In this document: positions 34,873 through 45,369 of the stretch, piece by piece
Layout of the letters: each line of letters begins with the position of its first letter
Position numbering within the stretch: the stretch's first letter is position 1
The notes under the pieces: model-generated
What the model was told of the DNA's origin: nothing
The model's database searches: none
Seen by the model: the letters and a program-made list of their open reading frames with translations, nothing else
Made by a program: the position numbers and the translations under genes
Assembly (NCBI RefSeq): GCF_014696135.1
Contig: NZ_JACJPP010000007.1
Span: 806,001 to 870,000 of the forward strand
Direction of reading: 5' to 3'
From: Nodosilinea sp. FACHB-141
Lineage (GTDB): Bacteria > Cyanobacteriota > Cyanobacteriia > Phormidesmidales > Phormidesmidaceae
DNA: 64,000 nucleotides

Positions 34873-35541
34873 TCACGGCTGCCCACTCACGGGTCGTTTG
34901 ACTAGGATGCCGTGCAGCCCAGCGGCTTTGGCCCCTTCAAAATCGTCAGTTTTGCTGTCGCCGATGTGCCAGGCTTGGCTGGCGTCGCAGCGGTGCTTTT
35001 GCAGTGCGGTGGCAAAAATTAGCGGGTCGGGCTTAGCTGCCCCAGCCTCAGATGACAGCGTAACTGAACTGAAATAGGTGGCTAGATTGAGTTCTTCGAG
35101 CACTTGATACAGCCGAGTGTCAAAGTTTGAGATCACCCCCAGGGTGATGCCGCGCCGCCGCCAGCGATCGAGGGCCGGGGGCACGTCGGGGTAGAGTTCC
35201 CAGGGTGCGGCGGTGGCAAAGTAGGCGTAGAGGTCGGCAAAGAAGCTGTCAAAGTCTACGAAGCGATCGAGCACCCCGGCACTGCTAAAGGTTTGTTGAG
35301 CAATTACCCGCCACCAGCGATACTCTTGCTCGGGTACCGCAGCGGGGTCGCTGCCGGGGAAAGCCATTTCTGGGGCCGCTCTGAAAGCCTTGAAAAACGC
35401 TTGATTTAAGGCCGCAGGGTCAGCCTCAATGCCGTGGTGCTGGGCAAGGTCGGCGTAGACGGCGCCAACGCTACCCGCCACCCCAAACAGCGTGCCAACC
35501 GCATCTAAAAAAATCACCCGAGGTTGCGGAGAATTAGCCAT
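34873..35541 (-). CDS. HAD-superfamily hydrolase (HDHD3-like)
   Basis: The 222-residue protein is a Rossmann-fold HAD hydrolase. Motif I is FLDAVGTLF with nucleophile Asp12 but Val instead of the usual second Asp, a variant typical of the HDHD3 subgroup. Motif II is VISNFD, motif III includes KPDPLIFATAL and motif IV is GDSKTDDFEGAKAAG. The cap lies at about residues 20-100. The substrate is unknown; phosphatase activity may be weak given the motif I change. It converges on dapF, with its stop 55 bp away. Confidence 0.87.
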   Translation of the reverse strand: MANSPQPRVIFLDAVGTLFGVAGSVGAVYADLAQHHGIEADPAALNQAFFKAFRAAPEMAFPGSDPAAVPEQEYRWWRVIAQQTFSSAGVLDRFVDFDSFFADLYAYFATAAPWELYPDVPPALDRWRRRGITLGVISNFDTRLYQVLEELNLATYFSSVTLSSEAGAAKPDPLIFATALQKHRCDASQAWHIGDSKTDDFEGAKAAGLHGILVKRPVSGQP

Positions 35542-35633
35542 TACGGTGAACGTCTAGCAACTTAACAGCTTCAGCTTAAAGGCAAAGCCCCAGCTTGCAG
35601 CGATTTTGAGGAATTTCCGAGCGAGAAAACCTC

Positions 35634-38570
35634 TTAGGCTTCGCTGTAGGTATCCATTCCGGCGCAGGAGCAAATCAGGTTGCGATCGCCGTAGGCCTGA
35701 TCAATGCGGTTCACCGCTGGCCAAAACTTGGCGTTGCGGGTAAACGGCGTGGGAAACACCGCCTGCTCCCGGCTGTAGGGGCGATCCCAGTCAGACACCA
35801 GATCGATCGCCGTGTGAGGGGCGTTTTTCAGCAGGTTGTTGTTGCGATCGCTTTCCCCAGTCTCAATCGCGCGAATTTCCTCGCGAATGGCAATCATCGC
35901 GTCGCAGAAGCGATCTAGCTCTGCCTTTGCTTCACTTTCGGTGGGTTCTACCATCAGCGTGCCCGCCACCGGCCACGACATGGTGGGTGGGTGAAAGCCG
36001 TAGTCGATCAGCCGTTTGGCCACATCCTCGACCCCAATATCCGCCGACTTTTTAAAGGGTCGCACGTCGAGAATGCACTCGTGGGCTACCCGTCCGTTCT
36101 GCCCGGTATAGAGAATGTCGTAGTGCCCCGCTAATCTCTGGGCAATGTAGTTGGCGTTGAGAATGGCAATTTCTGTGGCCCGCGTTAGCCCCGCGCCGCC
36201 CATCATGGCAATGTACATCCACGAAATCGGCAGAATGCTAGCGCTGCCCCAGGGAGCCGACGTTACCGCGCCGATGCCCTGCTTGCCGCCGACGCCGCTC
36301 GTTAGACTGTGCCCCGGCAGATAAGGTACTAAATGCGCTTTCACCCCGATTGGGCCAACTCCCGGCCCGCCGCCCCCGTGGGGAATGCAGAAGGTTTTGT
36401 GCAGGTTGAGGTGGCAGACATCGGCCCCAAAGTCGGCGGGGCGGCAGAGACCCACCTGGGCATTCATGTTGGCTCCATCCATATAGACCTGGCCGCCATG
36501 GGTGTGGATGATCGCACAGATTTCAGCAATGCCCGCCTCAAATACCCCGTGGGTGGAGGGGTAGGTAACCATCAGCGCTGACAAATTCTCACTGTGCTTT
36601 TCGGCCTTGGCTTGTAGGTCAGTCACATCGATGTTGCCGTCTTCGTCGCAAGCAACGGGAACGACCTTCATGCCGGCCATGACTGCGCTGGCGGGGTTGG
36701 TGCCGTGGGCCGACTGGGGAATCAGGCAGACGTTGCGGTGGTAGTCACCCCGCTGCTGGTGATATTCGCGGATCACTAGCAGGCCCGCGTATTCACCCTG
36801 GGCTCCGGCGTTGGGTTGGAGCGAAACGCCATCAAACCCAGTAATTTCAGCCAGCCAGGTTTCTAAATCGGCGAACAGCTGCCGATAGCCTGGGGTTTGC
36901 TCGCTGGGCGCAAAGGGGTGAATCTGGCCAAACTCCGGCCAGGTGATGGGCACCATCTCAGCGGTGGCGTTGAGCTTCATGGTGCATGACCCCAGCGGAA
37001 TCATCGCCGTTGCTAGGGAAAGATCTTTGTTTTGCAGGCGATAGAGGTACCGTAACATCTCCGTTTCGGAGTGGTAGCGGTTGAAGGTGGGGTGGGTGAG
37101 GTAAGGGGTGGTGCGGGTGAGGGCGTGGGGGAGTGAGGGGGTAAGGGAGTGAGTGAGGTTTGAGTTTTGAATTTTGAATTCTGAATTTAGATCGCCGGTG
37201 AAGACGGTGATTAGGTCTTGAAGATCTGCTTCGGTGACAGTCTCGTCGAGGGCGATGATCAGGGTTTCAGCGTCGAGTATGCGCAAGTTAATGCGGTGAT
37301 TGGCGGCACGGGTGAGGATGGCAGCTTGGCGATCGCCCACTCCAACCCGCAACGTATCAAATACCGGCTCTTTGCCCAGCTCAAAGCCAGCCTCGGTGAG
37401 GGCGGCAGCGAGGGTTTGGGTCTGGTAATGGATGCGGGAGGCGATCGCTCTTAACCCCTCTGGCCCGTGATACACCGCATACATGCTGGCCATAATCGCC
37501 AGCAGTACCTGAGCGGTGCAAATATTGCTGGTGGCGGCGTCGCGGCGGATGTGCTGTTCGCGGGTTTGCAGGGTGAGGCGCAGGGCGGGGTTGCCGTAGG
37601 TGTCTTTAGAGACGCCCACCAAGCGGCCGGGCAATTTGCGAGCAAAGCTGTTGCGAGTGGCAAAGAAGGCGGCGTGGGGGCCGCCAAAGCCCAAGGGCAC
37701 CCCAAAGCGCTGGGTGTTGCCGACCACAATGTCAGCGCTAAATTCACCAGGGGGACGCAGCAGGGTCAGGCTGAGCAGGTCGGCGGCGACAGTGACCAGG
37801 GCATGGTTGGCATGGGCCTGGGTGACAAAGTCTTCGTAGTTGTAAATGACCCCATCGGTGGCGGGGTATTGCAGCAGCACCCCAAACACTGGAGTGTCGA
37901 AGCTCAGGGTTTGGTGGTCGCCCACAACGACCTCAATGCCGAGGGGAAGGGCACGGGTTTTGACCACATCAATGGTTTGCGGATGGCAGGCGGCGGAGAC
38001 CCAGAAGGTTTTGGCATCTTTTTGCTTGCGGGCGTTGAAGGCCAAAGTCATGGCCTCGGCGGCGGCAGTGCCCTCGTCGAGCAGGGAGGCGTTGGCAATT
38101 TCCATGCCGGTCAGGTCGGTGACCAGGGTTTGGAAGTTGAGCAGGGCTTCGAGGCGACCCTGGGAAATTTCGGGCTGGTAGGGGGTGTATTGGGTGTACC
38201 AGCCGGGATTTTCAAGCACGTTGCGCTGAACCACTGCCGGTGTGAAAGTGTTGGCATAGCCCAGACCGAGGTATGACCGCCACACTTGATTTTGGTTAGC
38301 GAGGGTTTTGAGCTGGGCTAGAGCTGTGGCCTCATCTGCCCCTTGGGGCAGCTTGAGGGCGTGTGGTAGCCGAATTGCCGTAGGCACAGTGGCGTCAATC
38401 AGCTCACTCAAAGTGGCGTAGCCCAGGGCCGTGAGCATAGCCTCTGTATCGTCAGCAGTTGGCCCCAAATGGCGTGCTGTAAAGGGGCTAAGGGGGGCAG
38501 CAGGCGCGGTGCCGTTCGTCTCTAAAGTGGCGGTATCAACGGTGCTGGTCTGGGGAAAAAGTTGCGTCAT
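35634..38570 (-). CDS. gcvP: Glycine dehydrogenase (decarboxylating), P protein
   Basis: GcvP decarboxylates glycine in the glycine cleavage system, central to photorespiration. The 978-residue protein is the fused two-domain form. The N-terminal half includes RHLGPTADD and [15 protein letters not shown]; the C-terminal half includes [10 protein letters not shown] and the PLP-lysine motif [18 protein letters not shown]. At residues about 461-487, between the halves, the coding strand reads through a repeat tract (GAATTC/AAAATTC units followed by C/T-rich repeats). It gives the low-complexity peptide [20 protein letters not shown] just before [11 protein letters not shown]. The frame stays open and all motifs remain, so the enzyme probably works with a modified linker. 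Confidence 0.96.
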   Translation of the reverse strand: MTQLFPQTSTVDTATLETNGTAPAAPLSPFTARHLGPTADDTEAMLTALGYATLSELIDATVPTAIRLPHALKLPQGADEATALAQLKTLANQNQVWRSYLGLGYANTFTPAVVQRNVLENPGWYTQYTPYQPEISQGRLEALLNFQTLVTDLTGMEIANASLLDEGTAAAEAMTLAFNARKQKDAKTFWVSAACHPQTIDVVKTRALPLGIEVVVGDHQTLSFDTPVFGVLLQYPATDGVIYNYEDFVTQAHANHALVTVAADLLSLTLLRPPGEFSADIVVGNTQRFGVPLGFGGPHAAFFATRNSFARKLPGRLVGVSKDTYGNPALRLTLQTREQHIRRDAATSNICTAQVLLAIMASMYAVYHGPEGLRAIASRIHYQTQTLAAALTEAGFELGKEPVFDTLRVGVGDRQAAILTRAANHRINLRILDAETLIIALDETVTEADLQDLITVFTGDLNSEFKIQNSNLTHSLTPSLPHALTRTTPYLTHPTFNRYHSETEMLRYLYRLQNKDLSLATAMIPLGSCTMKLNATAEMVPITWPEFGQIHPFAPSEQTPGYRQLFADLETWLAEITGFDGVSLQPNAGAQGEYAGLLVIREYHQQRGDYHRNVCLIPQSAHGTNPASAVMAGMKVVPVACDEDGNIDVTDLQAKAEKHSENLSALMVTYPSTHGVFEAGIAEICAIIHTHGGQVYMDGANMNAQVGLCRPADFGADVCHLNLHKTFCIPHGGGGPGVGPIGVKAHLVPYLPGHSLTSGVGGKQGIGAVTSAPWGSASILPISWMYIAMMGGAGLTRATEIAILNANYIAQRLAGHYDILYTGQNGRVAHECILDVRPFKKSADIGVEDVAKRLIDYGFHPPTMSWPVAGTLMVEPTESEAKAELDRFCDAMIAIREEIRAIETGESDRNNNLLKNAPHTAIDLVSDWDRPYSREQAVFPTPFTRNAKFWPAVNRIDQAYGDRNLICSCAGMDTYSEA
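37095..37195. repeat. Repeat tract inside gcvP
   Basis: GAATTTTGAATTCTGAATT units (about 37165-37190) adjoin a GT/GA-rich tract whose complement has CCCTCACTCC units. Both resemble intergenic dispersed repeats of cyanobacteria, here kept in frame in a coding region. Confidence 0.6.
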
Positions 38571-38713
38571 ACCCGTTTGCGGATGGCTCCAAATGGTTGG
38601 GGTTGCCTCGATCGCGCCCAGGATCTAAGCGCCTCTTCATTCATATCTTGAAACATTGGCGATAAATTTGCTGCCCGTTGGCACCCTCAAGGGACAAGTT
38701 TCGGACTATTAGG

Positions 38714-39613
38714 TCAGGATGTGGGGACGAGTTGGGCGACAAAAGGGGCGATCGCCGCCGCCGTCTCTTGAGGTTTTTCCAGGTGGGGCACATGGCCACA
38801 GTTGGGAATCCAAACCAGCTTGCAGCCGGCGATCGCCCGCTCAAACCGCCGCGCGTCTTTTATGCCCAAAATTTTGTCCTGCTCGCCCCAGATCACCAGG
38901 GTAGGGCAGGCGATTGCGGGAATTTTGGTGGTCAAAAAGTTGTAGCCGCCGCTCTTAGTGAAGGCAATCAGGGCCTCCTGCCAGCCAGGGCACTGGAGGT
39001 GCAGGGCGGCGCACAGTTCTGCATCGGCGGTGACGAAGGTTTTGTCGAAGTAGGCCTGACGGCTAATGCTACGCCGCACCCTAGGACTGCGCAAAAAGGC
39101 CGTGGCCCAGCTATCCAGTGGCGGCACCATTAGGTTGCCCATGGCAGGGCCAGCGGCAAAGCCAGCGGCATCAATCAGCACTAGGCCAGCTACGGCCTCG
39201 GGGTAGGTCAGGGCAAAGTCGATGGCGGCGGCCCCGCCCATTGAGGCCCCTACTAACACCACCGGACGGTTGATCTGCTGTTGCCAAAAGCTGTACAGGT
39301 GCAGCTTGATGGCCCCAGGCGAGAGATTAGGGATGAGAGTGCGATCGCTAAACCCAAACCCCAGCAAATCGACGGCCCAGGCTTGGGAGCCCAGCAGCGG
39401 CAGCAGCCGGCGAAACTCAAGCAGCGAGCTGTCAAATCCAGGGATCAGCAGCAGAGGCGGTGTGTTGCCGCCATCCGTTCCTGCCACGTAGGCTGTGGGA
39501 ATAGCGACGTCAGCGAGCAGTGTGTTGATTGCCGCCACCTGTACTTGGGCTGCCATTGCGATCGAGGTGGGTTCACTTAGCCCCGCAGCGGCGGGCAATA
39601 CAGAGACAGCCAT
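38714..39613 (-). CDS. Alpha/beta-fold hydrolase
   Basis: The 299-residue protein has the alpha/beta-hydrolase core: oxyanion segment LLLIPGFDSS near residue 55, nucleophile elbow GASMGGAAAIDFA near residue 122, acid region VIWGEQDKILG near residue 243 and the catalytic His in NCGHVPHLEKP. A start at MAAQVQVAAIN (39556) is an equally good alternative, since neither ATG has a clear ribosome-binding site. The reaction is unknown. It lies upstream of gcvP on the same strand with a 143-bp gap. Confidence 0.87.
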   Translation of the reverse strand: MAVSVLPAAAGLSEPTSIAMAAQVQVAAINTLLADVAIPTAYVAGTDGGNTPPLLLIPGFDSSLLEFRRLLPLLGSQAWAVDLLGFGFSDRTLIPNLSPGAIKLHLYSFWQQQINRPVVLVGASMGGAAAIDFALTYPEAVAGLVLIDAAGFAAGPAMGNLMVPPLDSWATAFLRSPRVRRSISRQAYFDKTFVTADAELCAALHLQCPGWQEALIAFTKSGGYNFLTTKIPAIACPTLVIWGEQDKILGIKDARRFERAIAGCKLVWIPNCGHVPHLEKPQETAAAIAPFVAQLVPTS

Positions 39614-39692
39614 AGGTGAAGATAGTGCGAAACCTGCTGCCTATTCTCACGCATTCTTAGTCTCTGAGCCAGGCTACCCCAAAGATTTGTTC

Positions 39693-40550
39693 TCACTGGT
39701 GCAGGTTGATCTGGTGAGACCCAATAGCGATGCCATATTCACCGTAGACGTCCTGCCCTAGCAGGCCGTAGCTGCCGCCGATAGCGACTATCACCTGTTC
39801 GCGACGGAGGCCACCCAATTCCACGGCATCCACATAGCCAACAGGCAGGCTCACCACGCTGCCGTCAGCGATTCTGGCCTGGATTGCGCCCACAATGGTG
39901 ACCCCCACCGCCTGGGCCATCTCGGCGGTAATTAAGGTGCCGGTGGCCCCGGTGTCAAACAGCATGGGGAAGGTCTGAGCACCGCTGCTGCCCTTTAGGG
40001 TAACGGCCACAATCGGTGTGCCTCCCTGCCGCCCCTGAATCGGGATTTGGGCCGCCAACCCAGCCGGTAAAACTGCCTTGGGGGCAGGGGCAAGGGCCGC
40101 CGCTGGCACGATAGAACCCGTGGCCCGCCTCTGAGCCGCCGTCAGGTGTTGTTTATACTCCTGGGCCTTGGTTTGGGCCTGAGCGTGGTTGGGGCTGTTG
40201 CTGGGCACCTGCTCCATCAGGTTGATCGCCTGCTGCCAGCGACTGGCGGCCAGCTGCCAATCAGCCTTAGACTGGGCCGACTGACCAATGGCGACAGCGC
40301 TAGTGGCCCGATTCACCGCCTCTCGAAAGGAATCTGGGGTCGGGGCGGGTGGCACCGGAGCCGACTCGGCGGCAATGGGTAAAACGAGCGGTTCAGGGGC
40401 GGTAGCCGCCTCAGAGGCCTCAGTAGACACCTCGGCGGGACCAACCGGCAGCAATGTATTTAATGTATTGACAGACAGGCCACAGCCTACCAAACCGAAG
40501 GCCACAGTGGACAGCATGAACCTACTTGCGATCGCCCTGGCACTTTCCAT
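39693..40550 (-). CDS. Retropepsin-like aspartic protease lipoprotein
   Basis: The 285-residue product, read from ATG 40550, has a signal peptide with a lipobox ending LVGC (Cys23) and a Pro/Ala-rich region. A helical segment that may form a TPR-like hairpin follows (residues about 60-140). The retropepsin domain begins VAVTLKGSSGAQTFPMLFDTGATGTLI with catalytic DTGA near residue 205. GLLGQDVYGEYGIAIG fits the second conserved region. Such single-domain proteases work as dimers. The ORF extends 24 codons upstream to 40622 but the lipoprotein signal supports the inner start. Substrate unknown. Confidence 0.8.
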   Translation of the reverse strand: MESARAIASRFMLSTVAFGLVGCGLSVNTLNTLLPVGPAEVSTEASEAATAPEPLVLPIAAESAPVPPAPTPDSFREAVNRATSAVAIGQSAQSKADWQLAASRWQQAINLMEQVPSNSPNHAQAQTKAQEYKQHLTAAQRRATGSIVPAAALAPAPKAVLPAGLAAQIPIQGRQGGTPIVAVTLKGSSGAQTFPMLFDTGATGTLITAEMAQAVGVTIVGAIQARIADGSVVSLPVGYVDAVELGGLRREQVIVAIGGSYGLLGQDVYGEYGIAIGSHQINLHQ

Positions 40551-40766
40551 AGCTGTTGCTCCACTGTTCCAATTGCTCAACCCAAACACCAGGATTCCCC
40601 ATCCTCTCGCTATGGGTGACATGTCCCGCGCAGGAGAAGGTCAAGACCACGTTGAGCTAGCTACTAATTTGGGGAGAATTACCTCTCACTGAAATAGCGA
40701 TCAAATGGCTGAAAGCCGTCCTTTAGCCTTAGGATAATAGCGATTCTTAGCGCTGAACAAATCGCC

Positions 40767-41930
40767 ATGGTTTTTCCTGATGCCCCTCCCGCAGTGCTTG
40801 TGTTGGCCGACGGCTCGGTGTTTCGGGGCTGGTCGTTTGGGGCACCGGGCACCGTTATGGGTGAGGTCGTCTTCAACACCGGTATGACGGGATATCAAGA
40901 AGTCATGACCGACCCCAGCTACTGTGGTCAGATTGTCACCTTTACCTACCCCGAGCTGGGCAATACCGGCGTCAACCCCGACGACGAAGAGTCGAGTCGG
41001 CCCCATATTAAGGGTGCGATCGCCCGCAACATCTGCGAAATCCCCAGCAACTGGCGCTCCACCCAGTCGTTGCCCAACTACCTTAAGACCCACAAAATTC
41101 CCGGCATTTTTGGCATCGACACCCGCGCCCTGACTCGCAAGCTACGCACGGCAGGGGCGATGAATGGAGCCATTTCTACCACCGTGCTCGACCCCCAAGA
41201 GCTGCTGCGCCAGCTCCAGGATGCGCCCTCAATGACTGGTCTTAACCTGGTCGATCAGGTCACCACCGAGCAAACCTATGAGTGGACTGAGGTCACCGAC
41301 GATGCCTGGGCCTTTGGCCCCACCGTTCCAACCCCAGGCGAAGGTGCTCCACTAACCGTAGTTGCCGTTGATTTTGGGGTAAAGCGCAACATTCTGCGCC
41401 GTCTGGCTAGCTATGGCTGCCGGGTGGTTGTGGTGCCTGCCAGCGCTACTGCCGAGCAAATTATGAGTTATCAGCCCGACGGCATTTTTCTGTCAAATGG
41501 CCCTGGCGACCCGGCGGCGGTGACCAAGGCCCCAGAGCTGGTGCAGGCGCTTTTAGACTACTCGCTCCCCACCTTCGGCATTTGCATGGGCCATCAGATC
41601 CTAGGGCTCTCGCTGGGGGCATCTACGTTTAAGCTGCGGTTTGGCCATCGGGGGCTAAACCAACCCTGCGGTTTAGAACGCCAGGTGGAGATTACCAGTC
41701 AAAATCACGGCTTTGCCCTCGACGCAGCCTCAATTCCTGAAGACACGGTGACGGTGACCCATCTCAATCTCAACGATCAGACCGTAGCCGGGTTAGCTCA
41801 CAAGACTCTGCCCCTGTTCTCGGTGCAATATCACCCCGAGGCTAGCCCTGGTCCCCACGATGCCGACTACCTCTTCGCCAAGTTCGTTGATTCCATGCGC
41901 ACCCATCGCCAGCAACAGTTACCCGTCTAA
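40767..41930 (+). CDS. carA: Carbamoyl-phosphate synthase small subunit
   Basis: CarA hydrolyses glutamine to supply ammonia for carbamoyl phosphate in arginine and pyrimidine synthesis. The 387-residue protein has the N-terminal CPSase_sm domain ([28 protein letters not shown]) and a class I glutamine amidotransferase domain. In that domain FLSNGPGDP, nucleophile Cys273 in [15 protein letters not shown] and the His/Glu pair in [12 protein letters not shown] are visible. Length is normal. It is monocistronic here; carB is not in the window. Confidence 0.97.
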   Translation: MVFPDAPPAVLVLADGSVFRGWSFGAPGTVMGEVVFNTGMTGYQEVMTDPSYCGQIVTFTYPELGNTGVNPDDEESSRPHIKGAIARNICEIPSNWRSTQSLPNYLKTHKIPGIFGIDTRALTRKLRTAGAMNGAISTTVLDPQELLRQLQDAPSMTGLNLVDQVTTEQTYEWTEVTDDAWAFGPTVPTPGEGAPLTVVAVDFGVKRNILRRLASYGCRVVVVPASATAEQIMSYQPDGIFLSNGPGDPAAVTKAPELVQALLDYSLPTFGICMGHQILGLSLGASTFKLRFGHRGLNQPCGLERQVEITSQNHGFALDAASIPEDTVTVTHLNLNDQTVAGLAHKTLPLFSVQYHPEASPGPHDADYLFAKFVDSMRTHRQQQLPV

Positions 41931-42153
41931 CGGTGATTATTGCCACGCCAGTTGACAGGGTTCTTAATCAGGTTGGCAAAATTTAGCCAAACCGCTATAT
42001 GCTATCTGTCTACAGTAGGGCAGCAACCCTGATTCAAATCTGACTCAGGCTATAAGCTTTGCGGTCAACCGGTTGGGGTACGGTTTCACCCCTTGCGGTC
42101 AGCAGTATCCTGACCTATATTTAACGTCGAATTGGAGCACGAGGAGGTTTCCC

Positions 42154-42531
42154 ATCGCTGAATCTCTAACCCTGACCGTAAGCTTACGAGGCACCCGCGA
42201 TGTCAGGGGAACCTATCAACTTTTTCGCCTCACGGGCTTGTTAGACGCTTTCTCAGAACCTGCTTTTCGTAAGGTAATGACCAAGTACGTCGAAGCGGGG
42301 CCGAACAACATCATTCTAGATTTGGCAACTATCGACTTTGTTGACAGCTCTGGTCTTGGTGCCCTGGTGCAGCTTGTCAAAAAAGCGACTACCGAAGGTG
42401 GCACCGTGCAGGTGGTGACAAACCCTCGCGTTACCCAAACCGTGAAGCTGGTGCGGCTAGAGAAGTTTCTGTCGTTACAGCCCTCGGTTGAAGATGCGAT
42501 CGCCCATCTCGAAAACCCGCCCAGTGAATAG
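42154..42531 (+). CDS. STAS-domain anti-sigma-factor antagonist
   Basis: The protein is a single STAS domain like SpoIIAA, which acts in partner-switching regulation. It shows TVSLRGTRDVRGTYQLFRLTG, LDLATIDFVDSSGLGALVQL with the phosphorylatable Ser in the DSSG loop, and VTQTVKLVRLEKFLSLQPS. The start is unusual: a strong ribosome-binding site GAGGAGG at 42141-42147 stands 6 nt before ATC 42154 (IAESLTLTV), where the family begins. No ATG, GTG or TTG exists nearby; the next in-frame ATG is at 42073, with no ribosome-binding site. Initiation at AUC is therefore proposed, giving about 125 residues. Confidence 0.85.
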   Translation: MAESLTLTVSLRGTRDVRGTYQLFRLTGLLDAFSEPAFRKVMTKYVEAGPNNIILDLATIDFVDSSGLGALVQLVKKATTEGGTVQVVTNPRVTQTVKLVRLEKFLSLQPSVEDAIAHLENPPSE

Positions 42532-42565
42532 CCCTAGGTCTTTATTGGCCTAGCCAGAGGTAGCT

Positions 42566-43057
42566 GTGGCTGACCTAACCCCCGAGCCTTCGGCCAGCCT
42601 GCTGCGGCTGCTACAGTTTGGTGCTTATAGTCCTGCTGGATCCCTGACCCTAGAGCAGGTCAACGCCCTATCCCCCGTGGCCCTTGCCTACATTGGTGAT
42701 GCAGTCTACGAACTCTTTGTGCGGGGGAGTTTTTTGCTACCTCCCAAACGTATTCAGGCCTTTCATCAGCAAGTCGTCAACCAGGTTCGGGCTGAGCAGC
42801 AGGCTTACCAAGTACAGCAGCTCTTGCCGCTGCTCACCGCTGCTGAACAAGATCTATTACGCCGAGGACGCAATGCCTCGTCTCGGGGTCCCCGACGGGT
42901 TGACAGCCAAATTTATCAGCAGTCCACCGCGTTTGAGGCTTTGATCGGTTATCTCTACCTAACCGATCAAACCCGTCTCGCAGAGCTGCTCAACACCCTA
43001 GAACTGTCAGTTACACCTCCTAGCTCCCAGGCTTCCCCAGAAAACTCGCATGGTTGA
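42566..43057 (+). CDS. mrnC: Mini-ribonuclease III
   Basis: Mini-RNase III matures 23S rRNA in Bacillus and in plastids/cyanobacteria. The 163-residue product has only the catalytic RNase III domain, with [22 protein letters not shown] (the catalytic Asp region) and [29 protein letters not shown] supplies the second acidic site. The usual dsRNA-binding domain is absent, as expected. Start is GTG 42566, preceded by AGAGG. It follows the STAS gene by 34 bp and may share its transcript. Confidence 0.92.
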   Translation: MADLTPEPSASLLRLLQFGAYSPAGSLTLEQVNALSPVALAYIGDAVYELFVRGSFLLPPKRIQAFHQQVVNQVRAEQQAYQVQQLLPLLTAAEQDLLRRGRNASSRGPRRVDSQIYQQSTAFEALIGYLYLTDQTRLAELLNTLELSVTPPSSQASPENSHG

Positions 43058-43069
43058 GAGTGGTTTAAT

Positions 43070-45292
43070 CTATGGCTGTTGTTCCATCTGCCAAGCGGCG
43101 CGTACCAGGCGAATATCTTCGTAGCTAAAGGCGGAACCTAGGCGATCGCGCATTTCTGTCAGCGACCCCTGCTCCATTTCCGTCAGCACATCAACAATGG
43201 CCCGCTGGCGATCGGCGCTGACCAACTGATCGATATCCACCGTTTCACCCTGGCGAATTAGCTGCTCTAGATGACTGGCGACGGTGGTGACTTTGAGCCC
43301 ACGCTGGGCGGCAACCTCTTTAATAGACAGCCCTTGGCGATGCAGCTCCAGCGTTTGGCGGTGGGTGTCGCCCACGGCCTGACGGCGTTCTCGGACTGGA
43401 CGCAATCTCCTTTTAGCGGCTCCGGGAGCAGACTCTAACCCATAGTCAGCACAAAACTGTCGAATGGCGGCGGTGAACACTTCGCCGTACTGATCAAGCT
43501 TATGGCTACCCACCCCTGACATCTCGCCAAATGCCTCCAGGGTTTGGGGCCGGGTCTGAGCCATCTGCCGCAGGGCCGACTCTGGAAACACCATGTAGGG
43601 GGGCATGCTCTGCTGATCCGCTAGCCTTTTGCGCAAGGCTTTGAGCACAGTTAAGAGCTGGGCCACCTCAGGAGTGTCCTCAAGCGTGGACGCTTCGGCG
43701 GGGCCAGGGGTAAAATCCTTCGGTACGGCTACCTCTACGGAAATTTGCTTGAGTAAGACCTGCCAACTGGCGGCGTTGAGTTTGAGCACCGGGTAGCCAT
43801 CGGTAGTTTCATCGACTAGGCGCTGGTGGAGGAGCGATCGCCCCAGCAACCGCCACTCGTCTACCGATCGATCCTTGCCAATGCCGTGGGTTGAGAGCTG
43901 ATCGTGGCGCAGATCCATAATTTTCTGCTTTTTTGAGCCCCGTAGCACATCGATGATATGGGCCATGCCAAATCGCTCCTGACAGCGGGCCACGCAGGAG
44001 AGAAACTTCTGCGCCTCAACAGTCCAGTCCTCCACTGGCGGCGGGTTGGTGCAGTTATCGCACTGGTGACACGGTCCCTCTAGGTGGTCGCCTAGGGTTT
44101 CGCCAAAATAGCTCAGCTGCACTCGGCGGCGGCACACCGTGGTTTCAGCGTAGTCCACCATCTGTCTAAGCTGCTGGCGGGCAATGCGCTGCTCGGCTTC
44201 ATCGGGCTTTTGGCTGATCAAATAGTCCGCCGTGGTCACATCGCTGTAGGCCAGGTACAGCGTGCAGTGAGCCGGTTCACCGTCGCGCCCAGCCCGCCCG
44301 CTCTCCTGGTAATAGCCCTCAATGTTGCGGGGAATGTCGTAGTGGATGACAAACCGCACGTCGGGCTTGTTGATGCCCATGCCAAAGGCCACCGTAGCTA
44401 CCATCAGCCGCACATCGTCGCGAATGAACCGAGTTTGGTTTTCCCGCCGCACATCGTCCGCTAGGCCAGCATGGTAGGGCAGCACTGACTCCCCATCCTC
44501 CCTTAGTCGTTGGGCCAGCTCATCGACTCGCTTGCGGCTGAGGCAGTAGATAATTCCAGACCCTTGGTGCTGCTTAACCTGTTGCCTCAGCTCTTGATAG
44601 CCGTCGCGGCTTTTGGGGCGCACCTCGTAGAATAGGTTGGGCCGGTTGAAACTTGACACTTGCACTAGCGGGTCGCGCAGCCGCAACTGCTGGGCAATAT
44701 CGACCCGCACCCGCTCGGTGGCAGTGGCCGTTAGCCCCATCACTCCAATTTGAGGAAACTTCTCCCGCAGCACCGACATCTGCCGGTATTCGGGGCGAAA
44801 GTCATGCCCCCACTCCGACACGCAGTGGGCTTCATCAATGGCAAAGCCGCTCACACCTACGGTTTGGATCAACTGCCCCAGCAGCCCAAAAAAGCCCGGA
44901 CTCATCAATCGCTCGGGCGACACGTACAGCAGCTTAATTTTGCCCGCCAATAGGTCGGCTTCTCGCTGACGAATGGTGGCGAAGTCAAGGGAACTGTTCA
45001 GGCAGGTGGCAGCCACGCCGTTATCAGTCAGGCTATCCACCTGGTCCTGCATTAAGGCAATCAGCGGCGAGATTACCACCATCACCCCTAGCTTGAGCAG
45101 GGCAGGCAGCTGGTAGCACAGCGACTTGCCGCCCCCAGTGGGCATGATTACCAGGGCATCTTGATTCTTCAGCACCGCCTCGATCACCGATCGCTGCCCT
45201 GGGCGAAATTGGTCGTAGCCAAAATGATGTTTTAGGGCCGTTTCCAACGAAGGAAACGCCGCTGTGGGTGATGCGACCCCAACCATAGCCAA
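43070..45292 (-). CDS. recQ: ATP-dependent DNA helicase RecQ
   Basis: RecQ unwinds DNA during recombination and repair. The 740-residue product has Walker A VIMPTGGGKSLCYQLPAL, the DEAH box FAIDEAHCVSEWGHDFRPEY and motif VI HYDIPRNIEGYYQESGRAGRDG. The RecQ zinc site Cys residues (CHQCDNC) and winged helix follow. An HRDC domain (residues about 545-625) comes next, then a C-terminal helix-turn-helix extension (LSIKEVAAQRGLKVTTVASHLEQLI). The extension makes it longer than E. coli RecQ and is frequent in cyanobacteria. It converges on mrnC with a 12-bp gap. Confidence 0.96.
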   Translation of the reverse strand: MAMVGVASPTAAFPSLETALKHHFGYDQFRPGQRSVIEAVLKNQDALVIMPTGGGKSLCYQLPALLKLGVMVVISPLIALMQDQVDSLTDNGVAATCLNSSLDFATIRQREADLLAGKIKLLYVSPERLMSPGFFGLLGQLIQTVGVSGFAIDEAHCVSEWGHDFRPEYRQMSVLREKFPQIGVMGLTATATERVRVDIAQQLRLRDPLVQVSSFNRPNLFYEVRPKSRDGYQELRQQVKQHQGSGIIYCLSRKRVDELAQRLREDGESVLPYHAGLADDVRRENQTRFIRDDVRLMVATVAFGMGINKPDVRFVIHYDIPRNIEGYYQESGRAGRDGEPAHCTLYLAYSDVTTADYLISQKPDEAEQRIARQQLRQMVDYAETTVCRRRVQLSYFGETLGDHLEGPCHQCDNCTNPPPVEDWTVEAQKFLSCVARCQERFGMAHIIDVLRGSKKQKIMDLRHDQLSTHGIGKDRSVDEWRLLGRSLLHQRLVDETTDGYPVLKLNAASWQVLLKQISVEVAVPKDFTPGPAEASTLEDTPEVAQLLTVLKALRKRLADQQSMPPYMVFPESALRQMAQTRPQTLEAFGEMSGVGSHKLDQYGEVFTAAIRQFCADYGLESAPGAAKRRLRPVRERRQAVGDTHRQTLELHRQGLSIKEVAAQRGLKVTTVASHLEQLIRQGETVDIDQLVSADRQRAIVDVLTEMEQGSLTEMRDRLGSAFSYEDIRLVRAAWQMEQQP

Positions 45293-45369
45293 CGCTCAGA
45301 GAATGATCTTCGTGCGTTCAAGTGTACTCTTTTAAGAGAATGAGATGGCCTTAGTTAGACCTGAATTAA

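Noticed and set aside
42073-42153. ATG 42073 as start of the STAS gene
   Set aside because: No ribosome-binding site precedes it and the added 27 residues are not family-like, while a perfect site stands before ATC 42154.
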